64,000 bases of DNA, taken from positions 1,520,640-1,584,639 of the forward strand of contig JAVQMD010000001.1 of NCBI GenBank assembly GCA_032595675.1, written 5' to 3'. Below are positions 53,050-61,565 of this stretch, in pieces. Position 1 is the first letter of the stretch, and every line of letters starts with the position of its first letter. The notes under the pieces were generated by a model. It did no database searches. It saw nothing but the letters and a program-made list of their open reading frames with translations, and had not been told where the DNA came from. The position numbers and the translations under genes were made by a program. This DNA is from Candidatus Electrothrix rattekaaiensis (GTDB taxonomy: Bacteria; Desulfobacterota; Desulfobulbia; Desulfobulbales; Desulfobulbaceae).

Positions 53050-54690
53050 TCAGCAGGCGTACTTAATCCCCAACCGCTTAGCCGCATCAGCATCATCAAT
53101 GCCAAGGGCATCAGACATACCGATAGGCAAACTCTGAGAACGACCAAGCGGAGCCATGATCTTCTTCATCTCTGTTCTGATGGAAGAGAAGGTATCAGCG
53201 ACCCTCTGGGCCACATCATCAGGATCCAAGCGACGGAACAATTTCTCGTTCTGGCTGGTAATACCCTTGGGACAAATACCCACGTTGCAGACATTACAGC
53301 GGCCCATCTCATTGCCGAGACAGCCAGCAGCAGACTGCATGATGTACTTACCAATATGCACACCGGAAGCTCCCAGCATAATCAAGGCCATACCGTTCTG
53401 GGTCACATTACCGTTCTTACCCACACCACCGGCAGCAAAGAGCGGAATTTCGTTCTGGCGGCCTTGGGCAACCAGTTCCTGATAACACTCGCGCAGGTTG
53501 GAGGCAATGGGATAGCCGGTGGCATCCATAGACACGTTGTAAGCAGCACCGGTTCCGCCATCAATACCGTCAATCAGCAGAGCACCGGCATACGGATTAC
53601 GGACCAGATTATTGAGCACAGACTTAGCCGAAGTGGACCCCGAAATCTTGGGATACACCGGTACCCGGAAATTAAAGGCCATAGACAGGGTCTGGATCAT
53701 CTTCATGACACTCTCCTCAATGGAGTAGAGCGTCTGATGGACTGGCGGAGAAGGCAGATCAACGCCTTCCGGTACCCCCCGCAAACGGGCAATCAGCTTG
53801 GAGACCTTGAACCACATCAGCAGTCCACCGTCACCGGGCTTGGCCCCCTGGCCGTACTTAATCTCAATAGCTGCCGGATCACATTGCATATCTGGAATAG
53901 CGCGGATGATCTCATCCCAACCAAAATAACCAGACGCAATCTGGAGAATGATGTACTTGAGAAAGGGGCTTTTCAGAACCCACGGCGGACAACCGCCTTC
54001 ACCGGTGGCCATGACCACGGGAATCCCCAGCACCTCATTACAATAGGCAACACCCTGGAGCAGGCCCAACCACATATTGGGCGACAACGCACCAAAGGAC
54101 ATGGATCCGATCACAAAGGGGAAAATCTCCCGGGTCGGTGGAATCCATTCGCCAGCAGCTTTACGACGAAGAAATTCTTCTGGTGGCAGCACCCGACCCA
54201 AGATGGTGTTGGTGCTGAACTCATGCCGGCCCGCATCCAGCGCAGGGTCAGTGAGCATGGAAATCCTGCCAAAAGAAATGCGGTCCAGAATGGTCTTGCC
54301 CGGAGCATTACGACGACCGCCTCGCTTCCAGGAATCCCCTTTCTGGTCCATATGAAAACGGGAACGATGCTCATTAGGATTGGGCACCGGAGCGATGGCC
54401 TCATTGGGACAAACCGAGGAACACATGCCGCAACCGATGCACATCTTGTCCACTTCGGTATTCTGACGAATGCCGACAAAATGACGATAATCATTGCCGC
54501 GTTTTTTCTTGAGGATATCCAGCTTGGGCACCCGCTGCCTGCGGTAGGTCAGGTAAATAGCCTGCTTAGGGCAGACAGCCGTGCATTTTCCGCAGAGGGT
54601 GCAACGATCCTCACGGTGCTTGATGATCCAAGGCAGATCGTTGGCGGTCAGGCTGCTTGGCTGAGTGTAAACTGATCGAACTGAGACCAT
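53050..54690 (-). CDS. Glutamate synthase FMN (GltS-like) subunit with N-terminal ferredoxin domains
   Basis: A 546-residue glutamate synthase central subunit. Two [4Fe-4S] motifs come first (CTLCGKCTAVCPKQAIYL, CIGCGMCSSVCPNEAIAP). The FMN-barrel synthase domain shows FVIGSMSFGALSPNMWLGLLQG, VVMATGEGGCPPWVLKSP, IEIKYGQGAKPGDGGLLMW, PVYPKISGSTSAKSVLNNLVRNPYAGALLIDGIDGGTGAAYNVSMDATGYPI and FAAGGVGKNGNVTQNGMALIMLGASGVHIG, plus a late Cys cluster (CLGNEMGRCNVCNVGICPKGI). It transfers the amide nitrogen to 2-oxoglutarate. It overlaps the upstream amidotransferase gene by 43 bases. Its natural partner, the GXGXG/FAD subunit, is displaced by 3.2 kb. Confidence 0.95.
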   Translation of the reverse strand: MVSVRSVYTQPSSLTANDLPWIIKHREDRCTLCGKCTAVCPKQAIYLTYRRQRVPKLDILKKKRGNDYRHFVGIRQNTEVDKMCIGCGMCSSVCPNEAIAPVPNPNEHRSRFHMDQKGDSWKRGGRRNAPGKTILDRISFGRISMLTDPALDAGRHEFSTNTILGRVLPPEEFLRRKAAGEWIPPTREIFPFVIGSMSFGALSPNMWLGLLQGVAYCNEVLGIPVVMATGEGGCPPWVLKSPFLKYIILQIASGYFGWDEIIRAIPDMQCDPAAIEIKYGQGAKPGDGGLLMWFKVSKLIARLRGVPEGVDLPSPPVHQTLYSIEESVMKMIQTLSMAFNFRVPVYPKISGSTSAKSVLNNLVRNPYAGALLIDGIDGGTGAAYNVSMDATGYPIASNLRECYQELVAQGRQNEIPLFAAGGVGKNGNVTQNGMALIMLGASGVHIGKYIMQSAAGCLGNEMGRCNVCNVGICPKGITSQNEKLFRRLDPDDVAQRVADTFSSIRTEMKKIMAPLGRSQSLPIGMSDALGIDDADAAKRLGIKYAC

Positions 54691-55784
54691 ATCTGAAGTT
54701 CCTTTCTTTCGGGTGGAATAATTACTGTGTGTTCACGCATGGGCTGAAAATCGAGGGAGGGGTCACGATCTGGAACCAAGGCCTCCACACCGCACATTTC
54801 CGAAGCAATAGCCCAGGCACCGGGACGACCGCCAACCGTGGCGGGCCGCAGTTTTTTCGCATCCATAGCCAGCATACAGGTCTCATCAGGCAGGGTGCCG
54901 ATGACTGCATTAGGGCCATCAATGATCAGACGACGACAGGCTGTACGCAGGCCCTTGAGGAAATCTCCTTGGGGGTGAGCATTCAATTCTTCTGTCTTTA
55001 GCGGGGTAATAACATGCTTATAGGCTGCCAAAGGCAGGTTGAGCCTTTTGGTGACATAATGGAGAATATGGGCAAAGACCTCGGAGTCAGATTGATAGCC
55101 CATGTAGCCGGGGATATTCTTGCCTTCCAGCCATTCCTTGATCGGGATAAAGGCGGTATTTTCGCCATTGGTCATGGTGGCGATGCCCTGAATAAAGAAG
55201 GGATGGCAGGCGTAGAGATTAATACCATAGTTGGTATTCTGGCGGCCCTGGGCCATAACCACTCTGGCCTTGATCCGATCATCGTTCAGGCCGAGAGCAT
55301 CCCCGACCTGGAGGGGCCAGCCTACTTCCTTGATGGTCACAACATCAGACCAAAAAGAAAAGATGGTCAGATCATTATCGTGCTCTTCCCCGTTCTTGCG
55401 GAGAAAAAGCCGGGTCTGCATCAGCCGCTCTTCCAGTTCCTGCTCGGTCAGGCCTTCCGGCTTCTTATACACCCGAACAATGTACTGATAACGATCCTTG
55501 GCTTCAACAAGATCCGCTTTCACCTTAAAACGATGATCATAGTCCTGCTCAAAGCCCCGCTCCTCCATCAGCCGCTGGAGGCGTTTAAACGCGGCCTCTG
55601 TATGGGCAATACCGGACAGGATAATCTGGTCTTCTCTTTTATATTTATAATCCTCAAAACTGACACCGCGTAGCAGCAGGCCGAGACCGCTGCCGTCATA
55701 TCCCTCTTGCATGGCTTCCATGCCGGTCAGCACCTCGTACGGTGAAAAGGGGATATCTGCGGTTTTCAGGGCTAATCGACACAT
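54648..55784 (-). CDS. Glutamate synthase amidotransferase (class II) subunit
   Basis: A 378-residue class II glutamine amidotransferase. MCRLALKTADIPFSPYEVLTGMEAMQEGYDGSGLGLLLRG gives Cys2 as the N-terminal nucleophile after Met removal. YGINLYACHPFFIQGIATMTNGENTAFIPIKEWLEG and GYQSDSEVFAHILHYVTKRL match the glutamine-binding region of GltB amidotransferase domains. It supplies ammonia to the FMN subunit. First gene of the operon, preceded by a sigma70-like promoter and a palindrome. Confidence 0.93.
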   Translation of the reverse strand: MCRLALKTADIPFSPYEVLTGMEAMQEGYDGSGLGLLLRGVSFEDYKYKREDQIILSGIAHTEAAFKRLQRLMEERGFEQDYDHRFKVKADLVEAKDRYQYIVRVYKKPEGLTEQELEERLMQTRLFLRKNGEEHDNDLTIFSFWSDVVTIKEVGWPLQVGDALGLNDDRIKARVVMAQGRQNTNYGINLYACHPFFIQGIATMTNGENTAFIPIKEWLEGKNIPGYMGYQSDSEVFAHILHYVTKRLNLPLAAYKHVITPLKTEELNAHPQGDFLKGLRTACRRLIIDGPNAVIGTLPDETCMLAMDAKKLRPATVGGRPGAWAIASEMCGVEALVPDRDPSLDFQPMREHTVIIPPERKELQIWSQFDQFTLSQAA

Positions 55785-55848
55785 ATAATGACTCCCGGAA
55801 ATTCTATAATGCTCATTTCTTTCTAATAGGAAATTGTACCGAATCTTT

Positions 55849-55874
55849 TGGTAAAATTTTCATCAATTTTACCA
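55849..55874. promoter_or_regulatory. 10-bp-arm palindrome downstream of the glutamate synthase promoter
   Basis: TGGTAAAATT (55849-55858) and AATTTTACCA (55865-55874), separated by 6 bases, lie between the predicted transcription start (~55887) and the amidotransferase start at 55784. The position fits a repressor operator for nitrogen control. Confidence 0.6.
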
Positions 55875-55893
55875 TCGGCGCAAAAAATACTTG

Positions 55894-55922
55894 ACAATAC
55901 AAAAAAAGACGCGCTCTGTCAA
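55894..55922 (-). promoter_or_regulatory. Sigma70-type promoter of the glutamate synthase operon
   Basis: On the minus strand TTGACA (55922-55917), a 17-base spacer, then TATTGT (55899-55894). The -35 is consensus. Confidence 0.6.
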
Positions 55923-55992
55923 ATAGAAAGAAAGCCTCCGCTCTCCCTCTTACTTGACAGCATGTTATCCCCCTTTCACTCGCCTCATTAAT

Positions 55993-56021
55993 TTGCTCTT
56001 TTTGGATCCCTGCCGTACAAT
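55993..56021 (+). promoter_or_regulatory. Predicted promoter of caspase-STAND gene 1
   Basis: TTGCTC, 17 bases, TACAAT. The same -10 with a 17-base spacer stands before the second paralog (61470-61498). This and the glutamate synthase promoter account for most of the 303-base divergent gap 55785-56087. Confidence 0.5.
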
Positions 56022-56087
56022 AATTTCATGTAATTAGTTACAACCTCTTACTATCCAGGATAACCAGGCAACAAAACAGGTGGCATC

Positions 56088-59000
56088 ATGGCGGGCGCAA
56101 AAGAACAGCAAGATCTTGGTTTGAAGAGAAAAAACGATTCTTCGGACAAGTCTACTCCCCCGGAATTTCAACGAAGCCTCGCTGTAGTTATCGGGATAGA
56201 CAGGTACAGCAACGGCATCCCTCCCCTGAGCACGGCGGTCAACGATGCCCAAGGACTGGCCGACATACTGAAAGGAGAAGAGCACGGCTACGAGGTTATA
56301 TTGCTCACCGATGAAGAGGCCACATTATCACGCCTTGAGAAGCTGTTTTGCAAGGAACTTCCAGAAAAACTCGGTAAAGATGACCGACTGTTAGTCTATT
56401 TTGCCGGACACGGAATTGCAAGCCCCAGAGATGACGGTGATCCGGCTGGATTCCTGATTCCTCAGAACGCCACGTTGGAAGAAAAGACCTTCTGGCCCAT
56501 GACCGATCTGCATGAGGCTCTGGAAAAGCTGGAATGCCGACACATGCTGGCAATCCTGGACTGCTGCTTTGCCGGGGCCTTCCGATGGTCCAGCAAGCGT
56601 GACTTTCAGCCACTGCCGTCTGTTATTCACAAAGAACGCTATGAACGATTCATCCGCAGCCGGGCCTGGCAGGCAATCACTTCCGCCGCCTACAACCAGA
56701 AGGCCCTGGATATTCTTTCAGGCAAGGTATTGAGCGAGCAAAGGGGGGCGCAACAGCAGGAACAGAAACCGCACTCGCCCTTTGCCCTGTCCCTGTTTGA
56801 AGCTCTGCACGGAGCGGCGGATTTGCAAAAAGACGGCGTTGTCACGGCCACAGAGCTTTACCTTTATTTGCGGAATCAGGTCGAAGTGAGTGCTGAACAG
56901 CAAGCCGATCATCAACAAACCCCCGGACTCTGGCCGCTCAACCGGCATGAGTACGGTGAATTCATTTTTTTGTTGCGGCCAGAGGATAAACTCAACCTGC
57001 CGCCCGCTCCTGATCTGACCGAAGAAAACAATCCCTATAAAGGGCTGTCTCCGTATGAAAAAAATGACAGCGAGCTGTTCTTCGGGCGCACGGCCCTAGT
57101 TAAAAAACTGAAACGGCGCGTAGCAAAGCTGCCGTTCACCGTGGTGTTAGGGGCTTCCGGCACCGGTAAATCCAGTCTGGTCAAGGCGGGTCTGCTGCCT
57201 GCGTTGGAGCATAATGCAAATAATGAGAAACGATCAGAGGAAGTGAAGACCACCTCCCAACCTTCATCCTGGTTCATTCTGGAAAGAGTGACGGAGAAGG
57301 ACGGAAAGACGAAAAAAGAGGTCATGCGGCCCGGTGCAAATCCGCTGAACACATTGCGCAGATTGCTCATCAATGATCTGCCCGGTGTGCGACCGGAACG
57401 AAAGGGAGGAGCCACGCCAGCCGGAATGATCGGGCAATGGCGCAAAAAAAATCCAGGACAAAAACTGCTGCTGGTTATTGACCAATTTGAAGAACTCATC
57501 ACCCTGTGCCGTGAGGAGCAAGCGCGGGAAGACTTCATCCATGAACTGAGGCAGGCTCTGGAAGAGCATAGCGAGGTGCTGCGCATTGTGCTCACCCTGC
57601 GTTCTGATTTTGAAGCCCAGATTTCCCAGAATTATCTCAAGGACTGCTGGCGGCAGAACTACCGCTTTGTTGTACCGCCCATGACGCAGAACGAGCTGCG
57701 GGAGGTCATTGAGCAGCCCGCCTCGGTCATGGTGCTCTATTTCGAACCCCGCGAACTGGTTGACCGCCTGATCAACGAGGTTATCCAGACTCCCGGTGCC
57801 CTGCCCCTGCTTTCCTTCACCCTCAGTGAACTGTATCTTTGCTATGTTAAGCGTCAGGACGGTAACCGTGCTTTAACACAAAAGGATTATGAGGAAATCG
57901 GCGGAGTTATCGGCTCGCTGCGTCGTCGCATTGATCATGAATATGAAAAACTTGATGCAGATGAGCAGGCGACTATGAAACGCATTCTGCTGCGCATGAT
58001 CGCCTTTGAGGGCGGCGAACTGACCCGCAGACGGGTACCCAAGCAGGAGCTTAAATATCCTGATGCGGTGGAAAATGACCGTGTGGACAAGGTTGTCGAT
58101 ATACTCTCTCGGAAACGTCTTATTGTTGAAGGAAGCAGCGAGAATACCGGGGGCGGAACCGAATCCTATATTGAACCGGCCCATGATGCCCTGATTGTTG
58201 CCTGGGATAAGCTGCTCAAGTGGCGGGCCGACGAGGAAGAGGCCATGCTGCTCCAGAGGCAGCTGACACGGGCGGCGATGGATTGGGAGGGCAGTTCGGG
58301 TAAAAAAGAGAAAAAGGGGCTGCTTTGGGATAACAATCCAAGGCTGGTGAGAGCGCAGGAAATTCTTCAGGAAAAGCGTTTCTGCAGTTTGCGGGCTGAG
58401 AAAAAACAGGGGCTGTTTGTATGGTTGAAGAAGTTCTGGCAGGTACTGTGTCCTTCGTTCGAGGATATTGAGCAGACTGTCTGGCTGAATCGGGTTGAGA
58501 CTGCTTTTGTGAGGCGGAGTGTTGAGAGGAAGCGGAATTGGACGCGAGGGGTTACGGTTTTCGTGTTAGGTATTTTTATCTCCTTGTTGATAGGTTACGA
58601 TTACCAGAAAGGACTAAAAGAAGAAACTGAAACTGCTCTTGCTGAATCAAACTATAACCTTGCCAAGGCGTTTGAAGAAAAGGCAATGACTGCACGGAGG
58701 GCAGCAAATGAACAAGGCGATGTAGAATACAAAAAAACTATTCTGTTTACTTCGGCAGCGTTAGATATTTTAACGTCAGAACAACAATATAAACTTATTG
58801 TAAAGTCAAATATTATAGACACTTTTGCATACGAAATATTCAATTCATCTTTACCAGAGTTATGGCACTTTTCTTCTATCAATAATCAATTTTTTTCAAA
58901 AGTAGAATTTAGCTATGACGGCAGACTACTTGCCTCTGTTTCTAGCACGTCCAATTCTAAAAATAATTCTACTTCTAATGATTACGCAGTTCAGATATGG

Positions 59001-59783
59001 AACGCAGAAACTGGCAAACGACTCCATAATATATGGACTGAAGAGATTGGATATATTGAATTCAGTGGAGACAGCAAAAAGCTTGCTTGTATTTCTCTGA
59101 ATGATACAGTGAGAATTTTTTCTACCAATACAGGTAAGCAAATTAATAAATTTCAAGTAAACAGTAAATTTATTAACATTATTAGTTATGATGATAATAA
59201 ACTTATCTTTGGTTCTCGTACAGGAAGTATTCAAATTTTGAATGCCAATAATGGTAGAATAATGTCCGAGAGTCATAGCAAAATGATTGCGGATACGTGC
59301 TCAGACTCAATGACTTCAAATTTTGGATCTCTTTTAAATTTAAAATGTAGTCCACAATTCCATCACCTTGCTTCCTTCGATGGCAATCTCGTTTTAATTT
59401 GTGACAAAAATAATGCTGAAGAGCTCGAAGGACATGAGGAGTATGTCACAAATATTGCCTTCAGTCCTGATGGAATGAGGCTGGCTTCCTCCTCTCAAGA
59501 CTATACAATTCGAATATGGGATACTGGAACTAATAGCACCTTAAAGATATTAAAAAATCATAAAGATACTGTTAATTATATTATATTTGATCAGGCCAGT
59601 AAGCTACTGGCTTCTACTTCTGATGATCATACGGTTCGGATTTGGAATACTGAAACAGGTAACCAGCTAAAAGTAATCAATGGAGATGCTGCCAGAGTCA
59701 GCTTTAGTCGTGACAATAAAAAGCTCGCTACTGTTAAGGATACAGTGCGAATTTTGGATACTGATATAACAATGGTTCGGTAA
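56088..59783 (+). CDS. Caspase-like peptidase / nSTAND NTPase / transmembrane / WD40 protein (paralog 1)
   Basis: A 1231-residue multidomain protein. Residues ~28-290 are a caspase p20-type peptidase (RSLAVVIGIDRYSNGIPPLSTAVNDA) with catalytic His108 in YFAGHGIA and Cys160 in LDCCFAGAF. Residues ~320-760 are an nSTAND NTPase that starts NPYKGLSPYEKNDSELFFGR, with Walker A GASGTGKSS (Lys361) and Walker B QKLLLVIDQFEELIT, then LRSDFEAQISQ. A single transmembrane helix (TVFVLGIFISLLIGY, about 822-840) and a short coiled coil follow. Seven WD40-like blades end the protein, the clearest being GHEEYVTNIAFSPDGMRLASSSQDYTIRIWD. The likely logic is sensing by WD40, NTP-driven assembly and protease activation. 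The WD40 part is far more AT-rich than the rest. Confidence 0.95.
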   Translation: MAGAKEQQDLGLKRKNDSSDKSTPPEFQRSLAVVIGIDRYSNGIPPLSTAVNDAQGLADILKGEEHGYEVILLTDEEATLSRLEKLFCKELPEKLGKDDRLLVYFAGHGIASPRDDGDPAGFLIPQNATLEEKTFWPMTDLHEALEKLECRHMLAILDCCFAGAFRWSSKRDFQPLPSVIHKERYERFIRSRAWQAITSAAYNQKALDILSGKVLSEQRGAQQQEQKPHSPFALSLFEALHGAADLQKDGVVTATELYLYLRNQVEVSAEQQADHQQTPGLWPLNRHEYGEFIFLLRPEDKLNLPPAPDLTEENNPYKGLSPYEKNDSELFFGRTALVKKLKRRVAKLPFTVVLGASGTGKSSLVKAGLLPALEHNANNEKRSEEVKTTSQPSSWFILERVTEKDGKTKKEVMRPGANPLNTLRRLLINDLPGVRPERKGGATPAGMIGQWRKKNPGQKLLLVIDQFEELITLCREEQAREDFIHELRQALEEHSEVLRIVLTLRSDFEAQISQNYLKDCWRQNYRFVVPPMTQNELREVIEQPASVMVLYFEPRELVDRLINEVIQTPGALPLLSFTLSELYLCYVKRQDGNRALTQKDYEEIGGVIGSLRRRIDHEYEKLDADEQATMKRILLRMIAFEGGELTRRRVPKQELKYPDAVENDRVDKVVDILSRKRLIVEGSSENTGGGTESYIEPAHDALIVAWDKLLKWRADEEEAMLLQRQLTRAAMDWEGSSGKKEKKGLLWDNNPRLVRAQEILQEKRFCSLRAEKKQGLFVWLKKFWQVLCPSFEDIEQTVWLNRVETAFVRRSVERKRNWTRGVTVFVLGIFISLLIGYDYQKGLKEETETALAESNYNLAKAFEEKAMTARRAANEQGDVEYKKTILFTSAALDILTSEQQYKLIVKSNIIDTFAYEIFNSSLPELWHFSSINNQFFSKVEFSYDGRLLASVSSTSNSKNNSTSNDYAVQIWNAETGKRLHNIWTEEIGYIEFSGDSKKLACISLNDTVRIFSTNTGKQINKFQVNSKFINIISYDDNKLIFGSRTGSIQILNANNGRIMSESHSKMIADTCSDSMTSNFGSLLNLKCSPQFHHLASFDGNLVLICDKNNAEELEGHEEYVTNIAFSPDGMRLASSSQDYTIRIWDTGTNSTLKILKNHKDTVNYIIFDQASKLLASTSDDHTVRIWNTETGNQLKVINGDAARVSFSRDNKKLATVKDTVRILDTDITMVR

Positions 59784-59906
59784 TTTTTTTCCGCTGTGAA
59801 ACAAGCGATGTTCAGAGCAGCCTGATTTTGAGAAAAAAACTTTGAATAATTCTTAACAATTTATTATTAGTAGTGTTTTTTCTCTGCTGTTTGAAAACTT
59901 TATTGT

Positions 59907-61138
59907 CAACTTTCACCGAGCATACAGAGCGATGGAGCAAAAAATCAGAAGTATTTTAAGCGGTACAGAGGGCCTCAAGGCCGTCAGGAGAAACGCCCTG
60001 ATCCATATTTTCACCCTCTTTGTCGCTTTACCAAGCCGTGTCAATTTTCTCGCCATGGCCCGCCACGGTCATTTTTCTGAAAGAACATATCGAAATCATT
60101 TCGAGAAAAAATTTGATTTTTTCGATTTCAACAAACAACTTGTGAAGCAGTTCTGTTCTCCTCATCGAATTATCGCAGGAGACTGCTCTTTCATCCCCAA
60201 AGCCGGTAAAAGTACTCCTCATCTTGGCAAATTCTGGAGCGGATGTGCTTCCAAGGCACTACCGGGGCTTGAAATTAGCTCTCTGGCGGTTATTGATGTT
60301 GACACGAACAGGGCTTTTCATCTCGAATGCGAACAGACTCCAGGGACTCTTCCTGACAACGAAAGTCGAATTGATTTCTATGTCGATCAAGTGGTCAGGC
60401 ATGCCAAAGATCTCAAAGAACTCGCCGATTACTTTGTCTACGACGGAGCTGCCGCAAAGAAAAAGTTTGCCGACGGCATCGTTGAACACACCGGATTGCA
60501 TCTCGTTAGTAAACTTCGCCGAGATGCGAACTTGCGTTATTTATACACTGGCCCGAGGAGGCCGGGGCCAGGCAAGCCGAAGCAATATGATGGCAAAATC
60601 CAGTGGAAGAATCTTGAACTCAACCGCTTTGACATTTGCTATGAAGATGATGAAATTATTATACATACAGCTATCGTTAATAGTGTGTCGCTGAAGCGTA
60701 ACATCCGTATTGCTTATATCAGCAGAAAAGGCTCCGATAGTTATGCCGTTCTTTTTTCAACCGATATAAACCTAGACGGATTGCTGATTTATAAATATTA
60801 CAAGGCCCGCTTTCAGATAGAATTTCTCTTTCGGGACGCGAAGCAATATACCGGGCTCACACACTGTCAGGCGCGAAGTGAAAATAAGCTGTATTTTCAC
60901 TTCAACTGCTCATTGACCTCCGTATCACTTGCAAAAGCCGACTTCTTCGACAAAGTTGAAAATCAGGGGGCACCTTTTTCGATGAGAAATATAACCGATT
61001 ATTATTCCACCAAATTATTTCTTGATCGGATTTTGTCCAAGTTAGATATTGAGCTGAGTTCAGAAAAATTCAGCTTCGATTATGAAGAATTGCTGAATAC
61101 CGCAGGTGCGCTTGCATAATCGCGAGTGAAATTTACCG
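59907..61138. mobile_element. IS4-type insertion sequence (ends approximate)
   Basis: A transposase gene between two paralogs. Possible imperfect terminal inverted repeats, AACTTTCACCGAG on the left (59908-59920) and AAATTTCACTCG on the right (reverse complement of 61122-61133), share AA.TTTCAC. No target duplication could be confirmed. Confidence 0.55.
59932..61119 (+). CDS. IS4-superfamily transposase
   Basis: A 395-residue DDE transposase. IIAGDCSFIPKAGKSTPHLGKFW holds the first Asp and ADYFVYDGAAAKKKFADGI the second. YYKARFQIEFLFRDAKQYTGLTHCQAR matches the IS4 'YREK' signature (Y-x2-R-x3-E-x6-K). Full length and uninterrupted, so possibly active. The ATG at 59932 has no strong ribosome-binding site. 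The N-terminal helix-turn-helix-like part is NFLAMARHGHFSERTYRNHFEKKFDF. The nearest named subgroup cannot be told by eye. Confidence 0.9.
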   Translation: MEQKIRSILSGTEGLKAVRRNALIHIFTLFVALPSRVNFLAMARHGHFSERTYRNHFEKKFDFFDFNKQLVKQFCSPHRIIAGDCSFIPKAGKSTPHLGKFWSGCASKALPGLEISSLAVIDVDTNRAFHLECEQTPGTLPDNESRIDFYVDQVVRHAKDLKELADYFVYDGAAAKKKFADGIVEHTGLHLVSKLRRDANLRYLYTGPRRPGPGKPKQYDGKIQWKNLELNRFDICYEDDEIIIHTAIVNSVSLKRNIRIAYISRKGSDSYAVLFSTDINLDGLLIYKYYKARFQIEFLFRDAKQYTGLTHCQARSENKLYFHFNCSLTSVSLAKADFFDKVENQGAPFSMRNITDYYSTKLFLDRILSKLDIELSSEKFSFDYEELLNTAGALA

Positions 61139-61405
61139 AACCATTGTATAAACAAGCAACACAATATAAAAATCAACACTCTTTTTCTCCACGATCATAA
61201 GCCAACCCCTCTCTACCACACCTTCATCAAAGCCGTAAAATTCCTTTGGCAACTGGACGTACAGGGCCTTGAAATCGTCGAAACAGACCGCCGCACCCCG
61301 GCAGACATAGAAAAATACGGCACCCTGCTCGTACCCCCGTCCCCCGGCCAAAACAAATTCGACCAAGTGTTAGAATGGACGAAGAAACAACAAAAAAAGA
61401 AATAG
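61130..61405 (+). pseudogene. Orphan 3' gene fragment downstream of the IS
   Basis: A frame open from 61130 to the TAG at 61403 has no start codon. It reads like a real protein end: LFLHDHKPTPLYHTFIKAVKFLWQLDVQGLEIVETDRRTPADIEKYGTLLVPPSPGQNKFDQVLEWTKKQQKKK. Composition and codon use match neighbouring genes. I do not recognise the family. It is probably the remainder of a gene cut by the IS or by the recombination that placed the two caspase paralogs together. Confidence 0.6.
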
Positions 61406-61469
61406 CAAATAATTCCGGGAATGGCTCGAACATCCTCCGCCCTCTCCTGAAAACACCTTCCCCGGCAAT

Positions 61470-61498
61470 TTGTATTTCCCCTTGCCATAACGTACAAT
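61470..61498 (+). promoter_or_regulatory. Predicted promoter of caspase-STAND gene 2
   Basis: TTGTAT, 17 bases, TACAAT, 68 bases before the ATG. The -10 and spacing equal those of paralog 1, and both genes share GCATCATGGCGG around the start codon. Confidence 0.5.
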
Positions 61499-61565
61499 AT
61501 CCCCATCTAACAACGAACAACCCTCATCATCCCACACAAGTCGATAAAAAGAGGAGTACCGCATC

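Noticed and set aside
53356-54675. 439-codon open frame on the plus strand
   Set aside because: Antisense shadow of the well-conserved FMN glutamate synthase gene; no domain or ribosome-binding site.
59784-59931. Caspase-STAND paralog 1 truncated by the IS
   Set aside because: Seven WD40-like blades can be counted, enough for a complete propeller, and the stop precedes the likely IS end by over 100 bases; truncation is not needed.
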